Origin: Scylla paramamosain
Lineage: Eukaryota; Arthropoda; Malacostraca; Decapoda; Portunidae
DNA length: 64,000 bases
Direction: 5' to 3'
NCBI RefSeq assembly: GCF_035594125.1
Contig: NC_087151.1
Coordinates: 22,525,069-22,589,068 of the forward strand
Below, one piece after another: positions 39,690 through 51,473 of the stretch (the stretch's first letter is position 1; every line of letters begins with the position of its first letter). Both the position numbers and the translations under genes were made by a program. The notes under the pieces were generated by a model. The model did not search any database. It worked only from the letters and a program-made list of their open reading frames with translations, and was not told the DNA's origin.

Positions 39690-39758
39690 TCATTATATAT
39701 TATATATTATATTATCTACCATATTATATAATATATATTATATATTATATTATATATT
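39690..39758. repeat. AT-rich TATAT minisatellite
   Basis: Irregular TATATTATATTA units near the inner end of inverted repeat 3, left arm. The mirror lies at 58,067-58,140. Confidence 0.75.
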
Positions 39759-41149
39759 TCAGTTTCTTAGGTACCAAAACAGCAAAATGCACGCAAAGCA
39801 CCCTATATGGGGGAAAGGAAAAGAGATTTACAGAAAAGTCTTTTTAGTATTTATGAGCGTGTTAGGCGTCAAAACGCTAAAAAAAAAAAAAAAGCATGGA
39901 AAGCATATTATACGGAAATAGATAAATAAATGAATAAACAAACATTACCAAAGAAAGTCTCTTTTCAGTGTTTTCAGCTGCTTACTTACCAAGACGCTAA
40001 AACACACACAAAAAAACTCCCGTTATGGAGAAAGACAATAATGTTTACGAAAAAAATAGGTATTTTGAACTTTTTACGTATAAAAACGCCAAAATGCATA
40101 CAAAGTACTCTTTATCGGGAAAACAAAAGACATTACTATAAATGTGTATTATGAGTATTTTTGAGCTTCATAGGTAACAAGCCGCTAAAACGCATTAATA
40201 CCACTCAATATGGAGAAACAGAACATTACCAAAAACGTGTAATTTGAGTGTATTTCATATTAGGTACTAAAGCGCAAAAATGAAGGCAAATGAAACGAGA
40301 TTTCCAGAAACGTGACTTTTGAGTGTTTATTATTGTTTTAAATACCGAAACGCTAAAAAAAAAAAAAATCAAATCATCTTATATGGGAATAGAAAAAAAA
40401 TATCGTCTTTTCAGTATTTTCAGCTTTTTACGTAGCAAAGCGCTAAAATGCATGGAAAACACCTTTTTGTGGAGAAAAAGAATAACATTATCAAAACAAG
40501 TATTTTGAATGTTTTTGTGCTTGTTACGTAAAAAAGAAAAAAAAAGCCGAAATGCACTCTACCCTTTATCAGTAAACGAAAAGAAAAGTATATTATGGGT
40601 GTTTCTTATATATATTATGAGTTTCTTAGGTATCAAACCTCGAACACGCATGAAAAGGAATATGGAGAAACAGAACATTACCCAAAACGAGTAATTTGAG
40701 GCTTTTTCACATTGTTAGGTATCAGAACGCCTAAATGCATTCAAAGCCCCTCGTATGTGGAAAAGAAGCAGCATTCCAAGAAACTTACCTCTTAAGTGTT
40801 TTTGTGCATGTTAGGCACCAAAGCACTAAAATGCATGAAAAGTACACCATATTAGAATACAAAACATGTAAAAAAAAAAAAAGTGTCTTTTGAGTGTTTC
40901 TGAGCTTCTCACTTACCAAAACGCTAAAACGCATGCAAAACACCCTTTATGGAAAAACAGAATAACATAACAAAAAATGTGTTTTTTAGCTTATTAAGTA
41001 CAGAAACGGCAAAATATATGTAAAGTACCCGATATGATGAAACAAAACGGTATCGCTGGAAACTTATTTTATGAGTGTTATTGACCTTCTTCGGTAACAA
41101 AACGATAAAAAACTTGAATAGCATTCTATAAGTAGAAACAGAACAACAA

Positions 41150-41268
41150 TTAGGTTAGGTTAGGTTACGTTAGGATAGGTTAGGTTAGATTAGGCTAGGT
41201 TTAGGTTAGGTTAGGTTAAGTTAGGATAGGTTAGTTTAGGTTAGATTAGGTTAGGTTTGTTAGGTTTG
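41150..41268 (+). repeat. Degenerate interstitial (TTAGG)n tract
   Basis: About 120 bp made mostly of TTAGG units with variants (TTACG, TTAGA, ATAGG, TTTAGG). TTAGG is the canonical arthropod telomere unit. The tract lies between forward five-monomer satellite on the left and a short reverse-oriented piece (41,293-41,352) on the right, about 140 bp before the assembly gap. It could be a fragment captured during break repair, or a microsatellite grown from the GTTAGGT exit of C monomers. Confidence 0.85.
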
Positions 41269-41410
41269 AGTGTTTTTTTTTTTTTTTTTTTATATTTTTA
41301 TGTTATGGTATTCCCATATACAGTGATTTCCATGCATTTTAGCGTTTTGGTGAAAAAAAAAAAAACGAGAAATGTGTTTATTAGCGTGTTAGGCACCAAA
41401 ACGCATGAAA

Positions 41411-41510
41411 NNNNNNNNNNNNNNNNNNNNNNNNNNNNNNNNNNNNNNNNNNNNNNNNNNNNNNNNNNNNNNNNNNNNNNNNNNNNNNNNNNNNNNNNNN
41501 NNNNNNNNNN
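41411..41510. other. Assembly gap (100 N)
   Basis: Exactly 100 N, the usual placeholder for a gap of unknown size. The right flank (41,511 on) is the mirror of sequence ending at 43,509. The missing sequence is therefore probably the inverted counterpart of 43,510 onward, where a long A-run and (AT)n tract lie. Confidence 0.97.
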
Positions 41511-41992
41511 TGCAAAACACAATTTATGGAGAAACAACAATTTCATTAAAAAGTTGATTTTGAGTGTTTTTGAGCATGTTATTAACCAAAACGCCTAGAT
41601 GAATACAGAGAAACCTATATGAAGAAACAGAACAACGTTACCAAAATTTTTTTTTACCTATTGGATAGCAAAAGACCAAACTGCATTTATAGCATACTCT
41701 ATTGGAAAAGATAACAGGATTACCAAAAATGTTTCTTTTCAGAGTTTTCCAGCTTTTTACGTACCAAAACGCTAAAATGCATGCAAAACACCCTTAAAGA
41801 AGAAAGTTTTATTTTTGTTTAGTTTGTTAGGTAGCAAAACGCCTTAATGCATGCAAAGCACCTTATATAGGATAATGAAACGACATTACCAAAAACGGGT
41901 GATTTGCGTTTTTTTTTTTTTTTCAGGATATCCGACACCAAAGCACACACACACACACACACACACACAAAAAAAAATAAATAAAGATATAA
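41511..41992 (+). repeat. Inverted repeat 4, left arm
   Basis: Mirrors about 43,029-43,509 (sums about 85,020), including a (CA)n run at 41,943-41,968 facing a (GT)n run at 43,055-43,077. The left side is cut by the gap. Confidence 0.85.
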
Positions 41993-42407
41993 AAAAAAAA
42001 CAATATTATTAAAATTATGTCTTTTCAGTGATTTTAAGCTTGTTACGTACCAAAACTTTTGAAATGCATTCAAATTAATTTTTCTAGAGGAGCATAACAA
42101 TATTATAAAAAAACGTGTGTTTTGAGTATTTTTGAGTTCATTATATACTAAAATTCCTATACAAATGAAATTATGGGAAACGAAAAGATATTACCACAAA
42201 CCTGTCTTATTAGTGATTTTAAGGTTCTTAGACGCTAAAACGTTGAAACAAATTAATAGATATTACACAATATTAAGAAATATAACATAGTCATCAAAAA
42301 CGTTTATTATGAGTGTGATTCACCATTTATGGTACCAGAATGATAAAAATGGATACAAACAACCCTTCCTTGAGAAACAGAACAACATTTCCAAAAACCT
42401 GTGTTTT
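41511..42407 (+). repeat. Satellite array, eleven-monomer type, forward
   Basis: Monomers here belong to the set dominating 43-51 kb but on the plus strand. Examples are the CTATATGAAGAAACAGAAC monomer, then one with CATACTCTATTGG, then ACGTACCAAAACGCTAAAATGC. No gene is seen. Confidence 0.75.
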
Positions 42408-42682
42408 AATCCAAATCTTGATGTTGTTTTAATGTGCGCAGTGACTTAACCTGCTCTCGCGCCCACGCTATCGAATCTTCAAAGTTTTATACTGTCTGGC
42501 TAGGGACTACAGAGTCACTATCAAACTAAATTTATCTGTGCTGTATTCCTCTCACCTATCTCCTCTGACAATAAGAAAATTCTTTGCCTGCTTTATTTTC
42601 AAAGTGGAGAACATTATTTCTTCCCTTTTACAGAGATCACCATTATTTGAGACTTCAGTGTTAACTCCAGCTTTTGCTTTCC
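42408..42682 (+). pseudogene. LINE fragment, endonuclease part, plus strand
   Basis: About 275 bp matching LINE copy 2 around 14,670-14,940: ATCCAAA, then GTGCGCAGTGACTTAACC, CTACAGAGTCACT, AAATTTATCTGTGCTGTAT and GAGACTTCAGTG. Frames are broken. The last 34 bp (42,649-42,682) form a perfect inverted repeat with 42,990-43,023. Confidence 0.85.
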
Positions 42683-43023
42683 GAGATTCAATAAGGAAAG
42701 CCAGATCACCAGTAGAGCGGCCTTGACGGAACCCAAACTGGCGATTAGATAGAAGTTTGTCAAGTGATATATGTTTAATAGTCTTCCTGTTGAAGGTAGA
42801 TTCAAAAACTTTAGATAGGTAGGAAATTAAAGCAATAGGACGGTAGTTTGAGGGATTAGAATGAAAATGTCAAGAATACCTGGCGTATGTCGAGGACGGC
42901 GAGGAATACAGGTAGGATGTTGCAGCAATTACACTAGGTCATGGAACATAATTGAAGGCTACTTCACCAGGATGGTTAGTGAAGTGAGAGGAAAGCAAAA
43001 GCTGGAGTTAACACTGAAGTCTC
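42683..43023 (-). pseudogene. LINE fragments, RT then endonuclease pieces, minus strand
   Basis: Bases 42,683-42,861 match the RT segment from the QYGF/GRSTG region back to NYRPIAL on the minus strand. At about 42,862 the sequence jumps to the endonuclease region (the LDLF to HDLEQLVQH part) and runs to 43,023. The jump skips more than 1 kb of the element, so this is a deletion-bearing or recombined fragment. It is inverted relative to the fragment directly upstream. Confidence 0.8.
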
Positions 43024-43028
43024 TTTAT

Positions 43029-43509
43029 TTATTATCTTTATTTATTTTTTTTTTGTGTGTGTGTGTGTGTGTGTGTGCTTTGGTGTCTGATATCCTAAAA
43101 GAAAATAAAAAACGCAAATCACCCGTTTTTGGTAATGTCGTTTCATTATCCTATATAAGGTGCTTTGCATGCATTTAGGCGTTTTGCTACCTAACTAAAA
43201 AAAAAGAAAACTTTCTTCTTTAAGGGTGTTTTGCATGCATTTTAGCGTTTTGGTACGTAAGAAGCTGGAAAACTCTGAAAAGAAACATTTTTGGTAATCC
43301 TGTTATCTTTTCCAATAGAGTGTGCTATAAATGCAGTTTGGTCTTTTGCTATCCAATTTGTTCAAAAAAAATTTTTTGGTAACGTTGTTCTGTTTCTTCA
43401 TATAGGTTTCTCTGTATTCATCTAGGCGTTTTGGTTAATAACATGCTCAAAAACACTCAAAATCAACTTTTTAATGAAATTGTTGTTTCTCCATAAATTG
43501 TTTTGCAGG
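43029..43509 (-). repeat. Inverted repeat 4, right arm
   Basis: Reverse complement of 41,511-41,992, separated by about 1 kb of LINE fragments and satellite. It begins with the (GT)n run (43,055-43,077) and ends where its partner meets the assembly gap. Confidence 0.85.
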
Positions 43510-43638
43510 CTTTTTACCGTTTTAGAACGTGAGAAGATAAAAATACTCAGAAGCCACTTTTTTTTGTATTTTTTTTTTCTTCCTAATACAGTGTGCTTTC
43601 TATGCACTTTGCCATTTTGGTGCCTCAAAAGTAGGGGG

Positions 43639-44232
<594 letters not shown>

Positions 44233-45157
44233 CAGGTGTTTGATATTGTGGTTGTGGTTTTTCATATGGATTTTCTTGGTAAGCATTTTGGCGTTTTGGT
44301 ACCTAACATTGTGTATAAGGCACATAATACACGTTTTTGGTTATGTTCTCTTCCTCAATATAGAGTACTATTTACGTGTTTTAGCGTTTTGATAGCTTAG
44401 AACATTAAAAACACTCATAATTCACGTTTATGATTATGTTTTTGTTTTCCTATGACAGTCGTTTTAGGTAGTGATATTCTGTTTCTCAGTATCGAGTAAT
44501 ATTTATTTGTTTTAGCGTTTCACCACCTATGAACATTAAAAACATTCATAAGAAACGTTTGCGGTAATATTATTTAGTTTTCTCTTGTTAGTTGATTTGC
44601 ATGTGTTTAACCAGTATGGTTCCTAATAGACTCAAAACTGTCAAAACTCATGTTTTTGGTACCTAATAATTTCAATTTTTTTTTTTTTTTATTTTGGTGG
44701 GGGAGGTAATGCTATTCTGTTTCTTTATATAGGTTTCTTTAAATGCATTTTAATATTCTGGTAAGTAACAAGCTCAAAATACTCTTTTTTTGATGAAGTT
44801 CTTCTCTTTCTCCATTAAGAATACTTTCCATCTGTTTTAGCGTATTGAAAAACACTCACAAGAAAAGTTTTTGGGTAATGTTGTTTTCTTTTCCAGTATG
44901 GTGTGCTTTGCATGGACTTTGGCATTTTGATACCTAAGAAGTTCAAAAACATTTATAATACTGATTTTGGTAATATAGTTGTTTTTTTTTTTCATATAAG
45001 TATCTTTATATGCCTTTTGGCGTTTTGACATTTAAAATGGTGAATAAGTCTCATAATACACGTTTTTGGTAATCTTGTACTTTTCCTCAATATTATTTAC
45101 GTGTTTACCTGATACCTAAGAAAAACAAAAACACTCATAACGCCCGTTTATGATTAT

Positions 45158-45347
45158 ATCGTTTCGTTTTATTATGTTGGTTACTTTACATGAGTTTTTG
45201 CGTTCTTGGACCTAAAAACTATAAAACACTTAAAACATACATTATTGGAAATTATCTGTTTCTCCAGATAATGTTTTTTGTATACATTTTTGGCGTTTTT
45301 GTACCTAAAATAGTCAATGAGACTCATAATACAAGCTTTTAGTAATA
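45158..45347 (-). repeat. Two-monomer local duplication, copy 1
   Basis: About 190 bp closely matching 45,769-45,958 at a constant 611-bp offset, much more similar than other monomer pairs around it. It is a recent local duplication or conversion within the eleven-monomer array. Confidence 0.8.
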
Positions 45348-45768
45348 ATGATTTGCTTTTCAATATAGAGTAATACTTATTGGTTTTAGAGTCTCAGCAC
45401 CTAAGAACCTCATAAAGAATCCTCATAAAACATGCTTGTGGAAATACCGTTTAGTTCCCTCATAACTGCTTAATTTACAAATGTTGAGCCGTTTTGGTAT
45501 ATAATGAATTGAAAAATATTTAAAATACTCATTTTTGGCAATATTGTTCTGTCCCTCCTGAAAGGGAGTTTTCGTGTATTTTAGAGTTTTAGTATGTAAG
45601 AAGCTCAAAAGCACTCAAAAGATACGATTATCAGAATGATGTTAGTTTTACCATATCAGGTGTTTTCCATGCTTTTTAGCGTTTTGATGCCCAATATGCT
45701 CAAACCAGGCAAATGACACACTTCTGGTAATGTTGTTTCATCGCCCCATATAGGGTACTTTAAATGTA

Positions 45769-45958
45769 TCGTTTCGTTTTAATATGTTGGTTACTTTACA
45801 TGAATTTTTGCGTTCTTGAACCTAACAAACTATAAAACACTTAAAACATACATTATTGGAAATTATCTGTTTCTCCAAAAAATGTTTTTTGAATACATTT
45901 TGGCGTTTTTGTACCTAAAATAGTCAATGAGACTCATAATACACGCTTTTAGTAATAT
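45769..45958 (-). repeat. Two-monomer local duplication, copy 2
   Basis: Partner of 45,158-45,347. It explains why the local block spacing rises to about 1.3 kb. Confidence 0.8.
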
Positions 45959-46354
45959 GTTTTGGTACATAAGAAGCTGAAAAACACTCAATAAACAGTT
46001 TATTTGTGAAGCTATTCTGTTTCTCCATGAGGGGTATTCTTTATGCCTTTTAGCATTTTGCTATGTAAAAGCTGAAGAAAATTCAGAAACCACGTTTTTT
46101 ACAATGTTGTCTTCTTTTCCAATATAATATGCTTTGCAAGCGCTTTGGCGCTTTGATATCTAACAAGTTAAAAAACAGTTATAATGCTGGTGTATGGTAA
46201 TGTGGATGTGTTTCTTAATAAAGGATTCTTTGTATGCATTTTGAAGATTTCGTAACTAACATGGTGAATAATATTCATAATGAATGTTTTTTCTTGATAT
46301 TGTTTTGTTTCTCAATATAGAGAACTATTTTCGTGTTTTAGCGTTCTGATATTT

Positions 46355-46443
46355 AACAAAAATAAATAAATTAATAAAAGTAAATAGATAAATAAATAAA
46401 AATAAATAAATAAAATAAAATAATGCAAAAAAATAAATAAATT
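46355..46443. repeat. (AAAT)n-rich microsatellite
   Basis: Imperfect AAAT/AAATA units inside a satellite monomer. Confidence 0.8.
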
Positions 46444-49400
46444 ATACTGGTTGGTGACTATGTTGTTTCGCTTCCCTATATTGGCTACTTTGCATGTGTT
46501 TTGGCGTTTTTGTACCTGACAAAGTGAAAAAAAAAATATATATATAAAAAAAACAAGTTTTTGGAAATATTGTTATGTTTCTCTCCATTAGTTGTTCATT
46601 GTATGCATTTTGGCGTTTCGATACGTAACACGGTGAATCACATTTATAATTGACATATTTTTCATTTATTTATTTATTTTTTTCCAATACTGAATATCAT
46701 TCATATCTTTTAGTATTTCAGCACCAAAGAACTTTAAAAACATTCATAAGATCCGCAGATTGGCTAATTGCCATGTTACCATATTTCCATGGCGCTTTGC
46801 TACCTAATAAATAAAAAAAAAACTCAAAATACACGTTTTTGGTAATGTCCTTTTGTTCCTTCAGTAAGGATGTTTTCATGTATCTTAGAGTTTTGGTACG
46901 TAAGAAGTCCAATAACTCTCAAAAGACAAGAATCTGATATTGTTGTTTAGTTTTCTAATATATGGTGTTCATGATTCTTATCGGTTTGCTGCCTAATATT
47001 CTGAAAAAACATGGAGACGACACGTTTCTGGTAATGTCATTTAATTACCCATAATGCATGCTTTGCATGCATTTTGGCGTTTTATTACCTAAAAAAAAAA
47101 AAACACTAAAAACACACATTTTTGATGAAGTTCTTTTTCTCCATAAAGGGTGTTTTGCGTGCATTTTAGCGTTTTCGTACGTTATAAGCAAAAAAATAGT
47201 TTAAAAGCCGTGTTTTTTGGTAATGTTTTCTTTTCCGAAATAATGTGCTTTAAATGTTGTTTGGAGTTTTCGTATCTAACAAGATAAAGAAAAAAAAATC
47301 AAAATACACTTTTTTGATGTTCTTTTTTCCATAATAGGTGTTTTACATGCGTTTTACCGTTTTGGTACTTAGGAAGCTGAAAAAAGAGCCATGTTTTTAG
47401 TGATTTTATTTTCCGAAATAGTGTGCTTTGCATGATACAGGTTTTTGAAAATATATATATTTTTTAATAAACGGTTCTTTGTATGTGTATTGTTCTTTTG
47501 GTACCTAACATGGTAAATAAGACAATACATGTTTTTTGTATTTTTTTTTTTTTTTTCAATATAGGGTACTATTCAAGTGTTTTAGCATTCTGATGGTAAG
47601 AACATCAAAAACACTCATAATTTACGTTTTTGATTACATCGTTTCGTTTCCCTCTTTCGGGTACTTTACATGTGTTTTGAGGTTTGGTAGCTAATAAATA
47701 ACACTTTAAACACACGTTTTTAGAAATGTTGTTCTCTATCTCTAGAAAAGGTTATTTTTTATGAATTTTGGTGTTTTGATACTTAACATGATGGAACACA
47801 CTCATAATACACGTCTTTGGTAATGATTTTTTTTTCTTTTTAAGATAGAGAAATATTCATGTGTTTTAGAGATTCAGCACCTATGAACATTAAAAAAAAT
47901 ACTCATAAGACATGTTTCCGGTAATATTTTTTTAGTTTCCCCATACTAGCATATGTTTAGGCGTTTTGTCACCTAATGAACTGAAAAAAAAAAAACACTA
48001 AAACACACGTTTCTGGTAATGTTATATTCCTCTTGAAAGAGTGTTTTGTATGCATTTTTAGAATTTTGGTACGTAAGAAGCTCAAAAACACAAAAGTCAT
48101 GATTTTAGTTATATTATTTACAGGGTTCCTATATTGGATGTTTCCCATGATTTTCAGCAATTTTGTGCTATATATGCTCAAAAAACACACAGATGACACG
48201 TTTTTTGGTAAAAGCGTTTAATTACCCTACATAGGGTGCTTTGCTTACATTTTGGCGTTCTAGTACCTAACAAGCACAAAAAACAATCAAAATACACTTT
48301 TTTTCAAGAACTTGTTTTGTTTCTGTATAATGGGTGTTTTGCATGCTTTTTACCGTTTTGGTTCTTAAGAAGCTGAAAAAAAACCCCCAAGAGTTAGGTT
48401 TTTGGTAATGTATTTTTTTCTATTATAGTGTGCTTTAAATGCTTTAATGCGTTTTGATATGTAACAATTTCAGTCTTAATACAGATTTTTGGTAATGTAA
48501 AAGTGTTTCTTCATATATATTTCATTGCATATATTTTGTCGTTTTCGTACCTAATATGGTGAATAGAACTCAATACACGTTTATGTTAAAGTTGTACTGT
48601 TTATCACTAGAGAGGACAATTCACGTGTTTTAGTGTTTTGATACCTTAGAAAATATAAAAAAAAAACACTCATAATACACGTTTGTGATTATATCGTTTC
48701 GTTTCACTATACAGGTTACGTTGCATGTGTTTGGTAATTTGGTACCTAACAAACTCAAAAATATTTAAAACACACGTGTTTTTTAAATGTTCTGTTTCTC
48801 CAGAAACTGTTATATGGCGTTTTGATATTTAATATGGCTAATGACACTCACAATACACGTTTTTTTAGTAATGAAGTTATGTTGCTTTAATATAGGGTAA
48901 TATTCATATGCTTTAGCGTTTCACCTCATAAGAACCTTAAACACTCATAAGACATGTTTGTGGTAATATCGATTAGTTTCCCCGTATATGCTACTTTGCA
49001 CCTAAAACGCACGTTTTAATAATGCTTTTCTGCTTCTACAGAAAGAGTTTTAGAGCTTTTCAGAGTTTTGTTATGTAAGATAAGATGTTATGTAAGATGA
49101 TGAAAACACTCAAACGACACGATTTTTGTAATGTTGTTTCGATTTCTCATAAAGGTAGTTTTCCATGCTTTTTACCGTTTGAGTGACTAATGTGATGAAA
49201 AACACGCAAAAGAAACGTTTCTTGTATTGTCGTTTCATTACCCTATATAGGGTGTTTTGCATGCATTTTGGCGTTTTGGTATCTAACAAGCTAAAAAATA
49301 CTCAAAATATATTTTTTGATGATGTTCTTTTTCATTCTTATTAACGGGTGTTTTGAATATGTTTTAACGTTTTGGTACGTAAAAGCACCCAAAAGCTGCG

Positions 49401-50976
49401 TTTTGGAAATGTTTTTTTTTTTTTTTTCCATATATAGTGTGCTTTGCATGTACTTTGACGTTTTGGTACCTAACAAGTTCAGAAACAGGATTTTGGTAAT
49501 AGAATTATCTTTTTCCAAATAAGGTTTTTTTTTTGTATGCATTTTGGCGTTTTGATATCTAACAGGGTGAGAAAGACTCACAATACACATTTTTTTTTTC
49601 TGTAATATTGTTGTTTCTGAATATAGAGTACTATTCACGTGTTTCAGCATTCTGATACCTCTAAACATCTAAAACTCTCATAATACATGTTTGTGATTTT
49701 CATCGTTTCGTTTTCCTAGTTTGGCTAATTTCCATGTGTTTTGGCATTTTGGTACCTAGCATACTGCAAAAAAAAAAAAAAATGTTTTTGAAGTTTTTCT
49801 GTTTCTTTAGATAGGGTTCTTTGTATGTATTTTGATATTTTGGTACCTTATATGGTGAATCACACTTTTGGTGATGATGTTCTTTTCTCAATATTACTAA
49901 TAATTAATATTAATTAAAATTAATAATATTAATATGTTTTCGCGCTTCAGCCCCTCAGAATCTTTAAACACTCATAAGGCATGTTTGTGGTGATATATTT
50001 TATTTTCCCTATATTGGCTACTTTTGATGTGTTTTAGAGTTTTGGTACCTAATAAACTAAAAAAAAAAAAGTGCTCAAAACACACTTTTTGGTAATGTTG
50101 TTCTCTTGCTCCAGAAAAGGTGTTTTGTATACTCTTTAGAGTTTGGGTAGATTAGAAGCTGAAAAACACTAATAAGACACGATTTTCGTAATACCAATTT
50201 TTTTTTTCCTTTATAGGATTTTTTCCATGCTTTCCAACGTTTTGTTTCCTAATATATTAAAAAAACGCGCAAATGACACATTTCTGATAATGTTATAGCA
50301 TTGTCCCATATAAGGTGCTTTGTATGCATTTTGACATTTTGGAACCTAAAAAGCTAAAAAATACTCAAAAGACACTATTTTCAAAAAAATTTATGTTTCT
50401 ACATGAAAGGTGATTTCAATGCGTTTTAGTGTTTTAGTACGTAAATTGAAAACAGTCAAAAGCTGCGTTTTTTGGTAATGATGTTTTATTTTCCAATATA
50501 GTGTACTTTGTATGCAGTTTTACGTTTTGGTACCTCAAAAGTTTAAAAAGTCATAATACAGGATTTTAGTAATGTAGTTGTTTCTTCATATATTGTCATT
50601 TTATATATTTTAGCGTTTTGTCACCTAATATGGTGAATAAGACTCAAAATGCACGTTTTTGTTAATGATGTTTTGTTTTTCAATATAAAGTTACATTAAT
50701 TTGTTTTAGCGTTAAGCACTTAAGAATCTAAAAACACTAATAAGACACGTTTGTCATAATATCATTTAATTTCCAAATAATGACCACTTTGTTTTATTAC
50801 CTAATAAACTCCAAAATGCTCAAAACACACGTTTTTGGTATTGTTGATCTGTTGCTTCATAAAGGGTGTTTCATATGCATTTTAGAGATTTGGTTTGTTA
50901 GAAGCTCAGAAACATTAAAGTGACACGATTTTTGTAATATTGTTTAAGTTTCTTAAATAGGTTTTTTTTTCCCATG

Positions 50977-51000
50977 TTTATTTATTTATTTATTTATTTT
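50977..51000. repeat. (TTTA)n microsatellite
   Basis: About six TTTA units. Confidence 0.85.
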
Positions 51001-51220
51001 TATAGTTTTGCGCGTAATATGCTCAATAACACGCAAATGACACGTTTCTGGTATGTTGTTTCATTACCAAATATAGGGTGCTAAGAATGCATTTTGATGT
51101 TTTGGTATCTAACAAGCTCAAAAACACTCAAAATACACATTTTGGATGTTGTTCTGTTTTTTCTATTAAGCGGTGTTTTGCATGCGAGGCTGTTGTCCTT
51201 AACGTTCGAGAATAGAGAGT

Positions 51221-51363
51221 AAAAAAGGTGTCTGCTCTAACCTCTTAAACTACTGGACTATTGCTTTAATTTCCTGCCCCTCTGAAGTTTTTAATATATC
51301 CTGAATAGAAAGATTCTTAAACATCTTTTCACGACCATACATGTGATCGGCAGTATGGGTTCA
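51221..51363 (+). pseudogene. LINE fragment, RT N-terminal part, plus strand
   Basis: About 140 bp matching 16,003-16,143 of LINE copy 2 (the KKGD / NYRPIALISS / NRKILKHL / QYGF region), with deletions. It ends at CAGTATGGGTTC, within a few bases of the outer breakpoint of inverted repeat 1 in the same element. It abuts LINE copy 4, which lies in the opposite orientation. The 35 bases before it (51,187-51,220) are neither satellite nor a recognised LINE part. Confidence 0.8.
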
Positions 51364-51473
51364 GTCATTTTTTTTTTTTATGTAGGAAGGATACTGGCCA
51401 AGAGCAACAAAAAATCTAATACAAAAAAAATGCTCACGAAAATACCAGTCCCATAAAAGGGTCAAAGCAGTGG

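Larger units (their letters stand above)
34709..39792 (+). repeat. Inverted repeat 3, left arm (~5.1 kb)
   Basis: Reverse-complementary to 58,033-63,306. Position sums are 98,015 in the outer part, 98,006 near 35.6-37.2 kb, and 97,825 near 38.8-39.8 kb. The shift arises partly because this arm lacks about 150 bp present near 60,330-60,480. The outer end is CTATCAAAACGC and the inner end GCAAAATGCAC. Identity is clearly lower than in inverted repeat 1, with several substitutions per 100 bp in places. Confidence 0.88.
31682..41149 (+). repeat. Satellite array, five-monomer order, forward
   Basis: Forward monomers resume at 31,682 and continue to the TTAGG patch. The B-C-D-E order is clear at 33,390-33,720 and again through 34,400-34,900. 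Many monomers hold expanded A- or T-runs, for example 36,163-36,191. The first 163 bp repeat 23,961-24,123. Bases 31,845-32,066 repeat 12,412-12,636. No gene is supported. The longest open frame (36,744-37,229) is a translation of successive monomers. Confidence 0.88.
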
